Shown: positions 50,517 to 59,655, counted from the stretch's first letter. The stretch is 64,000 nt of DNA from Dyadobacter sp. Leaf189 (GCF_001424405.1 NZ_LMPS01000006.1:558001-622000); one strand, 5' to 3'. A program made the numbers and translations. The notes: generated by a model from the letters alone, not told the origin.

Positions 50517-51374
50517 TCAGATCTCAATCGGCTGCATTTCATTGTCCGTAGCTGAACGTTCCCGGATTTTACAATAGACCTGAACAAAGTAGGCGGTTTT
50601 GAGGATTGCGAATGTAAATCCCCTGGCCCCGTCGCGAAAGCCGCCCATAAGTATGAAGCTCCCGAAGAAAAATGCCGGACCGATCAGTGGCGTGGCGAAG
50701 AACCTGTATTTCAGTCGCTGCTTCCATGTAAAATGCTGGAGTGCGAAAGTTTCAGAAGATAATTTAAGGAAGCGCGCTGCTTCCCAGCTTGCGTATGCAT
50801 TGTGCTTATCAATATAATGCGCCACGCCGCGAAAATCCTGGTGGTCTATTTTACTGTCGATCACCCCTGCTTTCCCATTCAAGACCGGGTGCTCATGGAT
50901 TTCCATATCCAGGTGGCTCCATTGATTTTCCTCGATCCGCTCGTACTCGCCGCATCCAACCTTGAACAGAGCCAGCTTTCTGAGCGGGTACCCGCCTTTG
51001 AGTTCCTTACCCAAAAAGTAAATGGAGTATTTGAGCCAGTATCCTACCAGATCTCCCGGCTGTAAAATAGCCCGCGCCAGTTCCGACTTGAAGGATTCGG
51101 TAAGGTATTCGTCCGCATCCAGGAACATCACCCATTTGGTTTCGGGTGTATGATATCTCAAAAACCAGTTTCGCTTTTTCGGGAACTGACCATCCCATTC
51201 AAAAATAAGGACTTCTGCTCCGAAATCGGTGGCGATCTCGCGGGTACGGTCTGTGCTCATGGAGTCGATCACCACGATCTTCTGCGCGAGGTCTTTCCCG
51301 ATCGCCCGCAAGCAGCCGGCCAGGTTTCTTTCTTCATTCCGGACCGGAATTACAATAGTCAGGTCAAGCGCCAT
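50517..51374 (-). CDS. Glycosyltransferase family 2
   Basis: 285 residues from ATG 51374 (MALDLTIVIPVRNEERNLAG). The N-terminal GT-A fold shows the nucleotide-binding IPVRNEERN, the VVIDSMSTDRTREIA segment, a metal-binding Asp-Ala-Asp in VMFLDADEYL near 94-103 and a later H-E-H-P motif. The C-terminus has hydrophobic segments at about 235-270. It resembles the family that adds sugars in lipopolysaccharide or exopolysaccharide synthesis (WaaE-like). It is the last gene of the exopolysaccharide locus, 32 bases after the WcaF-like gene. Confidence 0.88.
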   Translation of the reverse strand: MALDLTIVIPVRNEERNLAGCLRAIGKDLAQKIVVIDSMSTDRTREIATDFGAEVLIFEWDGQFPKKRNWFLRYHTPETKWVMFLDADEYLTESFKSELARAILQPGDLVGYWLKYSIYFLGKELKGGYPLRKLALFKVGCGEYERIEENQWSHLDMEIHEHPVLNGKAGVIDSKIDHQDFRGVAHYIDKHNAYASWEAARFLKLSSETFALQHFTWKQRLKYRFFATPLIGPAFFFGSFILMGGFRDGARGFTFAILKTAYFVQVYCKIRERSATDNEMQPIEI

Positions 51375-51406
51375 AGCTAATGCATTTTGAATAATACTGT
51401 TAACTG

Positions 51407-51946
51407 TCAAACAAGCCGCGGCTTCACAGGTTTGCAGGGGTGACCGGAACAAATCGTCCATTCCGGCATATCCCGGTTAACCACCGACCGTGCTCCTATC
51501 ACGCAGCCTTCGCCGATATGCACGCCAGGATGAATGAATGCATCCGCTGCTATCCAGACCTGATCGCCGATGTAAATGGGTTTTGTAATCAATGGAAAAC
51601 CCTTTTGCTCATAATCGTGGGTACCCGTGCAAACGTGCGTCCCCTGCGAAATGACAGCCCGTCGCCCGATCGTAATTTTTTCCTGACTATACAGGATCAC
51701 TCCATTGGCCACGCCGCATTCATCTTCGAGCACCAGGTTCCAGGGAGCCCAGATTTTGACCCCAGGATAAATGTGAACGCCGCGGCCGACCTTTGCGCCA
51801 AAGCAGCGGAGCAAAAAAGACCGCCACGAATGCAGTGGACGGGGCGACCATTTGAAAAAAATACCCGCAGCCGACCAACTTAGCCTGGCCAGCCGGTTGC
51901 CAAATGAAAAAGACGGGCCCGTGTGGGTATCTACATTAACCATCAT
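51407..51946 (-). CDS. WcaF-like colanic acid-type O-acetyltransferase (left-handed beta helix)
   Basis: 179 residues from ATG 51946; a second ATG follows directly at 51943. Hexapeptide repeats form a left-handed beta helix at about 55-170, for example GVHIYPGVKIWAPWNLVLED, then AVISQGTHVCTGTHDYEQKG, and IHPGVHIGEGCVIGARSVVN. The His of THDYEQ is the active-site His of this family. Acetyl transfer to a sugar unit of the polymer is the expected function. Precedes the GT2 gene and follows the LytTR regulator at a distance of about 280 bases. Confidence 0.9.
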   Translation of the reverse strand: MMVNVDTHTGPSFSFGNRLARLSWSAAGIFFKWSPRPLHSWRSFLLRCFGAKVGRGVHIYPGVKIWAPWNLVLEDECGVANGVILYSQEKITIGRRAVISQGTHVCTGTHDYEQKGFPLITKPIYIGDQVWIAADAFIHPGVHIGEGCVIGARSVVNRDMPEWTICSGHPCKPVKPRLV

Positions 51947-52012
51947 ATACAATCAGAATGCTTTTGAAATCCTTCGATCGACCCTGAAATTCCTGCGACA
52001 AACACAGCTAAC

Positions 52013-52037
52013 ATACATGTATATACGCTGCATGTAT
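52013..52037. promoter_or_regulatory. Possible operator: ATACATG-N11-CATGTAT
   Basis: Seven-base arms ATACATG (52013-52019) and CATGTAT (52031-52037) separated by 11 bases, in the intergenic region before the WcaF-like gene, 67 bases upstream of its ATG. Could be a regulator site, but the arms are short and no second copy was found near the locus. Confidence 0.25.
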
Positions 52038-52227
52038 TTCGATCAGAAACAATGCTAAGTTCTACCCCTGGTAAATGCAGGTTTGCCATTGTAAGCTTGC
52101 CGGTTCGGATGAGGCGAACGCGGCAAACTTACTATTTCTACAAAAATGCAAGGTGCAGATCGAAGCGCCAACAGGCAGTTGGCGAAAGGGACAAATGAGG
52201 CTTTCGAGCGGGCAGTGCAGGTATATT

Positions 52228-53013
52228 CTATTGGAAGAGCTGGGCAACATGCCGCCCTTCTATCCATTTCAGAAAGTCGCTCGCATTGGCCTTGCTGACG
52301 ATCAAAGGCTCAGGTGTGGTGCAGGAAACGCCGATCAGCAGCTTGCGGCCAAAGTATTGCTGAATGTTGATCACCGACTTTCTGTGTACGATATACTGCC
52401 TGTTGGCTCTGAAAAAGTCCCTGGGATTGAGCGTTTCGAGAATGTTATTAAGGGTATCCCGCGTTTCGTACCGCGTGCAGCCCGCATACACAGACACCTG
52501 GTAATTGTTGTAGTAGATAAAGTCGATATTATCGAGGTTAATGGGGATAATCTGGTCTTTTACATACACGAGAACCGAGCTTCTGAATGTATTACGCGCC
52601 ATCATAGCACGCCGCAGCGTTGTCATATCACGGGAGAAATCTTCGCTTAGAAAGTCGCGGAACCGCTTGAACTTGTCAAGGCTCTTGTGTAAACTGAACA
52701 CATCCACAGGCTTCAAAAGGTAATCGATTCCATTGTTTTCAAAAGCCTCCAATGCGTGGTCATTATGACCTGTACAAAAAATCACCGGGCATTTGATCGG
52801 CAGGTGCTCGAATATCGCGAAGCTCAATCCGTCCGAAAGCTGAATGTCGCAGAGGATCAGATGAGGAGATTTGTTGCTTGTCAGCCACCTTTTCGCTTCC
52901 TGCACTGAACTGAGCACTGCACATACCGTGAAACCGTTTCCGAAGTGCTCGATCATTTTTTTCAAGTCTGAGGCAATTTCTACTTCGTCCTCAATAAGAA
53001 GTATACTGGTCAT
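52228..53013 (-). CDS. LytTR-family response regulator
   Basis: 261 residues. Receiver domain about 1-118 with the intact phosphorylation site: Glu8/Asp9 in LLIEDE, Asp56 in LILCDIQLSDGLSF, Thr81 in FCTGHNDHALEAF and Lys101 in LLKPVD. A LytTR DNA-binding domain follows at about 148-250 with FIYYNNYQVSVYAGCTRYET and FFRANRQYIVHRKSV, which binds repeated sites. The first 23 bases overlap the end of the histidine kinase gene, so the two form a coupled pair. It probably controls the surrounding polysaccharide genes. Confidence 0.95.
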   Translation of the reverse strand: MTSILLIEDEVEIASDLKKMIEHFGNGFTVCAVLSSVQEAKRWLTSNKSPHLILCDIQLSDGLSFAIFEHLPIKCPVIFCTGHNDHALEAFENNGIDYLLKPVDVFSLHKSLDKFKRFRDFLSEDFSRDMTTLRRAMMARNTFRSSVLVYVKDQIIPINLDNIDFIYYNNYQVSVYAGCTRYETRDTLNNILETLNPRDFFRANRQYIVHRKSVINIQQYFGRKLLIGVSCTTPEPLIVSKANASDFLKWIEGRHVAQLFQ

Positions 53014-54046
53014 TTAGCAGAGGTATTTTAACTATGAAGTGAGTTTCATTTTCCAGGATAACAATGGGCCTGCTTGTGAGCAGGTTATATCTGAGATAGA
53101 TATTCCGCAACCCTATCCCGTGCGCCTGCCGGTCAGGCGACGATGACCTTTGAAACGATTTGCTGTTTTTTACAACGAGCATTTCATCTTCGTCAAATAC
53201 TTGTATATCAATGGGAAACTGGTCTGACATCATGTTGTGCTTGACTGCATTTTCAACCAGCAGCTGAATAGCGCAGCGCGGGACAAACAACTTTTTACCA
53301 GCTTCACTGATGTTTTCTGCAAGCTTCAAAGAATGGTTAAAGCGTTCATTCAGAATCAAAATGTAGGCGCGGGTAAACTCCATTTCCTTCTGCACACTTA
53401 CGGGATTCAAATTATTGCTGTAACTGATCATGTGCCGGTAAAATGCACTCAGCTTTTGTACAAACTCTTTCGCCCATTTTTCCCGCAAACCCGAGTTGAG
53501 CACGGAAAGCGCATTATACAGGAAATGCGGATTCACCTCCTTGGTGAGATGGTGCAGGTTGATCCAGAGATTTTCCCTGAGCTGATGTTCCAACTTATAT
53601 TCCTGCTCCTTGATGATCTTGTTGGCATAAAGCGCTGCCGAGAATCCGGCGACGCTGATGAAAATACCCCTGTACATGGATAAGCTTACTTTCTGCACGT
53701 CGTCCATCTCTCCTGCATGCGGGTAATCTTCAAAAAGGAAGGAAAAAGACGCCGAAAAAACGCCGCTCAGGCCCACACCTGCGACAATGGTGAAAAACTT
53801 TTGCCAGGTCCTGGTAACAAGTAAAAAGTGGCGCACACCGACCCAAGTTCCAAGGCACAAGAACAAGATTGCCAGCTCGGACCCGATCAGATCGGCGGTA
53901 CTGCCTGCAGGCAAATCCACCAGCCTTCCCGAGAGTGCCAGCAGTGAAATAACAAGGGATAAACAAATCCCGTAACCCAATTGATAATCATTTTTCAAAA
54001 CGTGCCATACCCGCACGATGCCCTGCAATCGTTTCCTGATATCCAT
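52991..54046 (-). CDS. LytS-type sensor histidine kinase
   Basis: 351 residues. Four to five N-terminal membrane segments (about 24-40, 53-75, 82-104 and 125-142), a coiled linker (EQEYKLEHQLRENLWINLHH) and the His_kinase domain with phospho-acceptor His174 in VNPHFLYNALSVLNSGL, then the ATPase N-box LLVENAVKHN and G-box GIGLRNIYLRYN. It senses something at the membrane and phosphorylates the LytTR protein encoded in the overlapping downstream gene. This LytS/YehU architecture is the common partner of LytTR regulators. An AT-rich region of 309 bases precedes it. Confidence 0.92.
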   Translation of the reverse strand: MDIRKRLQGIVRVWHVLKNDYQLGYGICLSLVISLLALSGRLVDLPAGSTADLIGSELAILFLCLGTWVGVRHFLLVTRTWQKFFTIVAGVGLSGVFSASFSFLFEDYPHAGEMDDVQKVSLSMYRGIFISVAGFSAALYANKIIKEQEYKLEHQLRENLWINLHHLTKEVNPHFLYNALSVLNSGLREKWAKEFVQKLSAFYRHMISYSNNLNPVSVQKEMEFTRAYILILNERFNHSLKLAENISEAGKKLFVPRCAIQLLVENAVKHNMMSDQFPIDIQVFDEDEMLVVKNSKSFQRSSSPDRQAHGIGLRNIYLRYNLLTSRPIVILENETHFIVKIPLLNDQYTSY

Positions 54047-54355
54047 ACGGATTAGTTGTGGTTTTTACAGCAGGTCTGCCGCAAAACCGGAGGATTCTAC
54101 AATGATTCCTGAACAAAAAATTTACTAAAATTCTTTAATTATCCAAATCTGGGTATGCGAAATAATAAAATAAAAGCATTGAAGTAACATGCAGCCAATT
54201 CGCGCGACAATTATAAATTCTGTACCAAAACACGCGTAATGACGATTTTTCTTAGCTACCGGTATTTTCGAATCAACTGGCCCGTCTATCCAATAAAGAA
54301 GTGGGGAAATGAGAGGAGTGAGTACTACAAGTTAAGATCAATTTCATGAATAATC
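54047..54355. other. AT-rich intergenic region upstream of the kinase gene
   Basis: 309 bases with no supported gene; the longest open frame (54239-54349 on the plus strand, 36 codons) has no family feature. The part nearest the kinase is AT-rich (for example aataataaaataaaagc) and probably holds its promoter. It separates the kinase-regulator pair from the PhyH-like gene. Confidence 0.5.
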
Positions 54356-55339
54356 CTATACATGATCCGATTTGAGTATCCTTCTTTTTGCCAGGTTCAT
54401 CCGGATGGTATTCGAAACCGCGCCCGGTAGTACTTTCTTCGCTACTGAAATCATGAGACTTTTTACGGTTTTCGGCAGAATGGTACGTTGTAAAGAAACA
54501 ATGTCTTTGACAAGCATTGTGGAAACGGAAGTCTCCGGAAATGCAGGATAATCCGATTGAATTCCAAAACCAAGATAATTCAGGATCTCCGGATTTCTGT
54601 CGGTAATGAATGCGGGGTTAACCAGCAGGCTCTCTCCGTGCCCGGCGTGCTCCGCCGAAATCTCATCCACCTGAAACAGAAAAGTCAATCGCTTAAATCC
54701 CTGTTTATGAAAAGGTTCTGCGCGGTGAACCATGTTAGTACTGCAGATAATAAGGGTACCTTTCGGAGCGCGAACGGTTACCACATCTTTCCCGTAATTC
54801 CGCTCAATAAACTGCTCCTGGAAAAATTGATTTCTATTGCTCAGCGACCAATTTTGAGAATATGGGATCAATTGAAATGGATTTGTTTCATTTACGTCGG
54901 ATAAATAAACCATAAACATCAGTCCGGGCATATTGTGTTTTCCGTCAAACTGATTTCCGGATTGCAGGTTATTGTCCGTATGCCAGGGCAGGTGGGATGC
55001 CGTATGTGTCTGATAAATGCGCTGGTTACATAATTTGTGCGGATTAGCAAAAAAGCTCCGGCATATAGCACGGAGCTTTTCGGATGTAACAATGTGATAA
55101 CACTGCCTGGAAACAGCCAGTGTGTGTCCTAGGTAATTACTATTGTAAGCCTTTACGAATCCCAGATGATTGTTGTTAACCAGACAATCAAATGCCGGAA
55201 GTCCGCTCATTAACGCTGTTAATACTTCGGCATTAACCGCTTCCCGGCACACGTAGTAACCGCTTCCATTTTTCAGTTCATCGGCAATATCCTGTGTGTT
55301 CGCCGATTCAAATTCCGGGGTAAATAGGTGTGGATTCAT
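54356..55339 (-). CDS. Phytanoyl-CoA dioxygenase (PhyH)-like Fe(II)/2-oxoglutarate enzyme
   Basis: 327 residues from ATG 55339 (MNPHLFTPEFESAN). Iron ligands His120 and Asp122 in LPWHTDNNL and His205 in NMVHRAEPF, and Arg217 in KRLTFLF for 2-oxoglutarate. The double-stranded beta-helix includes MFMVYLSDVNETNPFQLIPY. PhyH-like enzymes hydroxylate or halogenate small molecules, including sugars or lipids in secondary pathways. Within an exopolysaccharide locus, a role modifying a sugar or an anchor lipid is plausible but not shown. Last gene of the WcaI-LytTR unit, 77 bases after the WcaI-like gene. Confidence 0.75.
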   Translation of the reverse strand: MNPHLFTPEFESANTQDIADELKNGSGYYVCREAVNAEVLTALMSGLPAFDCLVNNNHLGFVKAYNSNYLGHTLAVSRQCYHIVTSEKLRAICRSFFANPHKLCNQRIYQTHTASHLPWHTDNNLQSGNQFDGKHNMPGLMFMVYLSDVNETNPFQLIPYSQNWSLSNRNQFFQEQFIERNYGKDVVTVRAPKGTLIICSTNMVHRAEPFHKQGFKRLTFLFQVDEISAEHAGHGESLLVNPAFITDRNPEILNYLGFGIQSDYPAFPETSVSTMLVKDIVSLQRTILPKTVKSLMISVAKKVLPGAVSNTIRMNLAKRRILKSDHV

Positions 55340-55416
55340 AATGAATAATGAAAGAGAATTTTGGTGCATTCAGGCGCAATAGTATCAGCTACACAATACC
55401 TTGTTTTGATTACCAA

Positions 55417-56703
55417 CTAGTTGGAAATCTCCAAATTATTTTCATCGACAAGCTCGCGTTTTATTGACGCAGGAGATCGAACAATTTTAATCAGATTATT
55501 TTCAAATTTATCCATGATCGCCTCGGTGCGCAGGTAGTTTTCCGCAAACCTTCTTGCATTGAGCTTGTACACTTTCAGGTCGGATGTGAGCGCAGTCTCA
55601 ATTCCTTCGCAAAGCGTATCGACACATTCAGGCTTAACCACGATACCCAACCGGTTTTCGTCGATGATCTTATACAAAGAAGTATCCGGAACAGCAGAAA
55701 CGATCGGGCAGCCGCCGGCAGCAAGGATCGTCGACAGCTTGGAGGGCATCAGCAGGTCGGAAGCCTGCTGCTTCTGCAACACGAGATGCACATCGGCCAT
55801 TGCCATCAGTTCCGACAGTTTTTCGTTAGGCTGTAAAGGAAAGAACAACACGTTACTGCAATGCTCCTGCTGTGACAAGGCAAGCAACTTTTCCTTGAAC
55901 GCACCCGAGCCCACAATCACAAACTTTACCTCAGGCCGGTCACGGAAGCGTTTGGAGGCTTCTATCAAATATTCCAGCCCCTGCTTTTCGCCTATGTTGC
56001 CGGAGTACAAAATCACTTTATCATCCAGGCTAAGGTCAAACTCCCTGGCCAGCGACTGCTCTTTCAGGAGCGGGAAAATGCTGTTTGTATCCACCGAATT
56101 GAATATCACCGAAATTTTCGAACTGGGTATCCCTTTCTTTTCGATCTTCTTCAACATCCCCGGACTGATCGTAGAAACAGCATCGCTGCTTTTCAGAATG
56201 AAGTTTTCAATGCGGAACATCCATTTAAGCAAACCGGCGCTTTTGATCATCCCCAGGTCTTTGGCAGCATCTACCTGCGGATCCTGCACGTGCGTCACGA
56301 ACTTGGCCCCTCTGAGTTTGGCGTACAGGTAAGGCCACATGCCCAGGTGAAAGGGCGGCGACACGTACATCACGATATCGTACTTCCGCTGGCACAATGT
56401 AAAAAGCCAGATCGGCAGCAAACCGAGCAGGAAAGAGAATTCATGCAAAATCCTCTTCGGGGTATTGATCTTCTTCGGCACATAAAGCGGCGAACGGTAG
56501 ATACGCACACCGCCCTTTCGCTCGGTATGCCACAGTTTCCCCCTGTAAGCCTCATTTACTTTCCATTCGGGATAATACGGCATTCCTGTGATCATGCTCA
56601 CTTCGTGATTACTCCCTGCCAGCCACTCAGCCATCTGGCTTGTATACTTGCCAATTCCGGTCAGCTCGGGATCGTAGTTGATCCCGTAGATAAGTATTCT
56701 CAT
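55417..56703 (-). CDS. WcaI-like glycosyltransferase (family 4)
   Basis: 428 residues from ATG 56703 (MRILIYGINYDPELTGIG); the longer reading to 56799 adds 32 unrelated residues. GT-B fold. The N-terminal half has GINYDPELTGIGKYTSQMAE as in WcaI (colanic acid), TGMPYYPEW, and VSPPFHLG. The C-terminal half binds the nucleotide sugar: VILYSGNIGEKQGLEYLIEA near 258-277 and the E-x7-E-like segment ASDLLMPSKLSTILAAGGCPI near 343-363. It adds a sugar to the lipid-linked repeat. It starts 19 bases after the degenerate LytTR gene, so it may be under its control. Confidence 0.9.
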   Translation of the reverse strand: MRILIYGINYDPELTGIGKYTSQMAEWLAGSNHEVSMITGMPYYPEWKVNEAYRGKLWHTERKGGVRIYRSPLYVPKKINTPKRILHEFSFLLGLLPIWLFTLCQRKYDIVMYVSPPFHLGMWPYLYAKLRGAKFVTHVQDPQVDAAKDLGMIKSAGLLKWMFRIENFILKSSDAVSTISPGMLKKIEKKGIPSSKISVIFNSVDTNSIFPLLKEQSLAREFDLSLDDKVILYSGNIGEKQGLEYLIEASKRFRDRPEVKFVIVGSGAFKEKLLALSQQEHCSNVLFFPLQPNEKLSELMAMADVHLVLQKQQASDLLMPSKLSTILAAGGCPIVSAVPDTSLYKIIDENRLGIVVKPECVDTLCEGIETALTSDLKVYKLNARRFAENYLRTEAIMDKFENNLIKIVRSPASIKRELVDENNLEISN

Positions 56704-56722
56704 AAGATAGAAGGTGAAGGGT

Positions 56723-57526
56723 TTACGCGGAACGTCTCGATTGCACTGGCATGGCATTGTGATGAATTCCTTCCACCCAGCGGAGAAATTCAGATGCATT
56801 GGCTTTACTGATAATCACCGGCTCGGGTGTCGCTATGTTAGTGTCGATCAGCAGTTTCCGCCCGAAATACTGCCTGATGCTCTTCACCGCTTTCCGGTGA
56901 ATGATAAACTGCCTGTTTGCCCTGAAAAATACATTGGGATTGAGGGCTACGATGATGTTGTTGAGTGTATCCCGCGTCTCGTATTTGGCATCTGCCGTGT
57001 GAATGGTAACGCCGCAGTTGTTGTAATAAAGGTACTCGGCCTGTTCGAGGCTTACCGGGATGATTTTGTCTTTGTAATACGAAAGCAGGAAGCTCTTATA
57101 GGTATTTGGCGGAATGTAAAGTCTGCTTCCGGCGGATGCATCAATGGTTTGTTCAAATGACAAAAACTCCTTGAACTTGGAAAATTTGGAAAGACTTCTC
57201 CTGACACTTTCCTCGCAGACAGGCTGCAACAGGTAGTCGATCCCATTGTTGGCAAATGCTTCCATTGCATACTGGCGGCTTGCGGCGCAATAGATGACAG
57301 GCGGCGCAATGTCCAGCTCGCCGAAAATCTGGAAACCAAGCCCGTCTTCGAGCTCTACGTCGCAAATGATGAGATCAGGCACTTTGTTTTCGGAAAGCCA
57401 GGTTCGCGCCTGCCTTACAGTAGAGACAGTGTCGCAAACCCGGAAGTTGCCGTCTGACTGTTCGATCATGTGAATGGATACGTCTGTTAATTTGGGTTGA
57501 GATGAGATGAGTAGAATGTTGACCAT
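56723..57526 (-). CDS. LytTR-family regulator with degenerate receiver domain
   Basis: 267 residues, closely similar along its length to the canonical LytTR protein at 52228-53013. Residues about 1-115 are a receiver fold but the active site has decayed: the acidic pair is Ser8/Ser9 (LLISSQP), the Thr is Ala81 (YCAASRQYA), and the Lys is Gln101 (LLQPVC); only Asp56 (IICDVELEDG) remains. The LytTR domain at about 150-255 is intact (YLYYNNCGVTIHTADAKYET, FFRANRQFIIHRKAV). It has no kinase partner beside it and lies just before the WcaI-like gene. I infer phosphorylation-independent control, possibly by a ligand or by pairing with the other LytTR protein. Confidence 0.9.
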   Translation of the reverse strand: MVNILLISSQPKLTDVSIHMIEQSDGNFRVCDTVSTVRQARTWLSENKVPDLIICDVELEDGLGFQIFGELDIAPPVIYCAASRQYAMEAFANNGIDYLLQPVCEESVRRSLSKFSKFKEFLSFEQTIDASAGSRLYIPPNTYKSFLLSYYKDKIIPVSLEQAEYLYYNNCGVTIHTADAKYETRDTLNNIIVALNPNVFFRANRQFIIHRKAVKSIRQYFGRKLLIDTNIATPEPVIISKANASEFLRWVEGIHHNAMPVQSRRSA

Positions 57527-57767
57527 TTTTTTGGAGGTAGAAGTTTAATTGATTCGCGTTGAGATCGTAGCCGACGGACTGGCTTCCCGGAAACCGCTCT
57601 GAACGCATAAGTCCAAAACAGCTTCCGGAAAAACCGGCGGTAACCTGTGGTTTGACTAATCCTTACATCGCAATGCGACATGCGGAAAACAAGGCGCCTT
57701 CATTGCCGGATGCAGCCCTTCGTGAAGGAAAGTGAATAAAGAACCATTGAGTAAAATCTATGTCGAC

Positions 57768-59333
57768 CTATCGGTAAGCGATCTGATTAGCCTCCCGGGC
57801 GTATTGTACTGGCATATCCCGCTTCCTGATCAGGCCGTTTTTTCTGATTCCCAGCTGGACACCAACCGCATTTCTGAACAGCTTCCCGTTATCTGCGAAG
57901 ACGGATGCTTTCAGCATACTGCTGCCAAACCAGCTCACCGATTTTTGCACTGAAAGCAAGCCTGAAAACTGACTTACCTGTCCCGAAAACGGCGCCGCAT
58001 AGCTCCCGTCATTATCAGAGTAGGAAAGCTTCGAACTCCACAGAATAGCGCCTGCATTCCCCTGCAAGCCAATGTGCGCCACCCAGACCCGGTTATTATT
58101 TGTAAAAAAATCCGCATAAGCCGCCCAGTCATTGTCGGTGCCGGGTGTTATGAAAGGTGTACCGAGCGCGCGACCGTGGTAAGACCAACCGTCCCTGACC
58201 TGCCCGTTATTGAAGTAGTCGTCATTCCCGCGAATGTGGCTGCCAGGCTCCATTTTGTCACCGCCCTGACTTTTCGTATACAAAAACTCGGCTACTATTC
58301 TGTGTATTGTAAAACCGCTGCGCTGCTGATCTTTTATACTGATACTGACTCCGTTAAGCCCGTCTTTGATGTTGTTGAGGTAAAACAGGGACCCGTCTTC
58401 AACCACGTTCTGGCGATACAGGAAAACATGCACTTTTTTCAGGTCGAGCTCGGCTGCCAGATCCACACTGGCAACATGATTCCCTACCCGGTTTCCATTG
58501 TCAAATGCAGATGCATTGGCGAGGCGGCCGTGCGGCTTCAAGCCGGTTACCACATTGACATAGTTCTTAAAACCGCGCGGCATTTGTCCGTTTTCAGTAT
58601 GATAAGGTGTTCTTCCGCCCCATTGCACGGCGTGGTTAAAACCTCCGTGCAGCTTGATTACACTTTTCGGTTGCCCGATCCGCAGATAAAAGCTCTTGTT
58701 GTGCAGTTTCAGATTATTGGTGACCGCACGGTTGTTTTCAAAAATTCCATCAGAATAAAAACCCTTGAAAGCGAGGAACTGGCGCGTAAACGGAACCGCA
58801 GTGTAGTTCCGAAAACCGATCTGTATTTTGGGAAGAGGCAATGCATTACCAGCCCAGATGTAAGAACCTGTTCCGAGCGAATAGTCGCTCAGCCCCACGT
58901 ACTGCTTCCACCGGCCTATCGTCAGTTCCAGCCCTTTGAAAGCAATGCCTGCATAAGCCTGAGGGAGCAAAATCTCCGGTTTCCGGCTTGCAATGGCGAC
59001 CACCTCTGCCCCTGCTAAAAAGGTAAGTACGGCCTTCCCGGATGGTTTACGTACAACCGCATTCCTGAAATCAATTCCGGTTCCCAGCATCGCAGCAGGC
59101 GCGGAGGAAGGTACTGTCCCCCATTGGTTACTGGATTGCCAGAAAGGCAGGCGCCTGGAAGACGAACCCAGCATTTCAAAGTCAATGTAAGCATCTCGGG
59201 TATCTGCAAGCCTAACCGAATCGTAACCTGCAAGCGGCTGCGCCACGGCGGGAAATACGGTCAGGAAAAGGATTACGAGCACTATATGCTTTCGCAGATC
59301 AGATTTTTCTCTGCTGTAACTGGTTACACTCAT
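57768..59333 (-). CDS. Capsule assembly Wzi-like outer membrane protein
   Basis: 521 residues from ATG 59333 (MSVTSYSREKSDLRKHIVLV); the in-frame upstream ATG at 59450 adds 39 residues before the signal peptide and is unlikely. Signal peptide at about 12-30 (KHIVLVILFLTVFPAVAQ). The rest is a beta barrel rich in alternating strands, with LPFWQSSNQWGTVP, LELTIGRWKQYVGLSDY, KIQIGFRNYTAVPFTRQFL and LHGGFNHAVQWGG as in Wzi-type proteins that anchor capsular polymer to the outer membrane. Upstream lies a 322-base intergenic region with a perfect palindrome. Together with the glycosyltransferases this shows that the locus makes a surface polysaccharide. Confidence 0.85.
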   Translation of the reverse strand: MSVTSYSREKSDLRKHIVLVILFLTVFPAVAQPLAGYDSVRLADTRDAYIDFEMLGSSSRRLPFWQSSNQWGTVPSSAPAAMLGTGIDFRNAVVRKPSGKAVLTFLAGAEVVAIASRKPEILLPQAYAGIAFKGLELTIGRWKQYVGLSDYSLGTGSYIWAGNALPLPKIQIGFRNYTAVPFTRQFLAFKGFYSDGIFENNRAVTNNLKLHNKSFYLRIGQPKSVIKLHGGFNHAVQWGGRTPYHTENGQMPRGFKNYVNVVTGLKPHGRLANASAFDNGNRVGNHVASVDLAAELDLKKVHVFLYRQNVVEDGSLFYLNNIKDGLNGVSISIKDQQRSGFTIHRIVAEFLYTKSQGGDKMEPGSHIRGNDDYFNNGQVRDGWSYHGRALGTPFITPGTDNDWAAYADFFTNNNRVWVAHIGLQGNAGAILWSSKLSYSDNDGSYAAPFSGQVSQFSGLLSVQKSVSWFGSSMLKASVFADNGKLFRNAVGVQLGIRKNGLIRKRDMPVQYAREANQIAYR

Positions 59334-59655
59334 CTCAATGGACGATTGGAGGGTGAAAGTCTCGTGTATTCCACGCCAGACTGGCGCGGGACTATTTTTG
59401 CAGTGGGTTGGACTGGATGTTGAAGAAATAGTGTGATAACGTTTTACCATATACGCAACCTGTCTGCAGGTGCAAACGTGTGGAGCAGGATGGATAGAGG
59501 ACGGATGATTTGATTCAAATCATACTGTAATCAAAAATGCATAAGCCGGAAATCAATTCAAATATCAGGACGATAAGATGGACAAAATGGCTGCTGTAAC
59601 GGACAAAACCTTTGCAAATACGGGCAGCTGTTTGAAGCTCCGGACTGATGTGAGC
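59334..59655. other. Intergenic region between the glycosyltransferase cluster and the Wzi-like gene
   Basis: 322 bases without a supported gene. It holds a perfect 19-bp palindrome (59505-59523) and AT-rich segments, and is the natural place for a separate promoter of the Wzi-like gene. No clear terminator for the glycosyltransferase gene ending at 59656 is seen. Confidence 0.5.
59505..59523. promoter_or_regulatory. Perfect 19-bp palindrome, candidate operator
   Basis: ATGATTTGATTCAAATCAT has 9-base arms that are exact complements around one central base. It lies 172 bases before the Wzi-like ATG. This is the size and symmetry expected for a dimeric regulator site; which protein binds is unknown. 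Confidence 0.45.

Noticed and set aside
54239..54349. A 36-codon plus-strand frame in the kinase upstream region
   Set aside because: No ribosome site, no family, and it fills a promoter region; likely chance.
55559..56332. A 257-codon plus-strand frame opposite the WcaI-like gene
   Set aside because: Antisense to a clear glycosyltransferase and Ser-rich; shadow.
58074..59018. A 314-codon plus-strand frame inside the Wzi-like gene
   Set aside because: Antisense to a well-supported gene, with unusual composition and no motif; a shadow frame.
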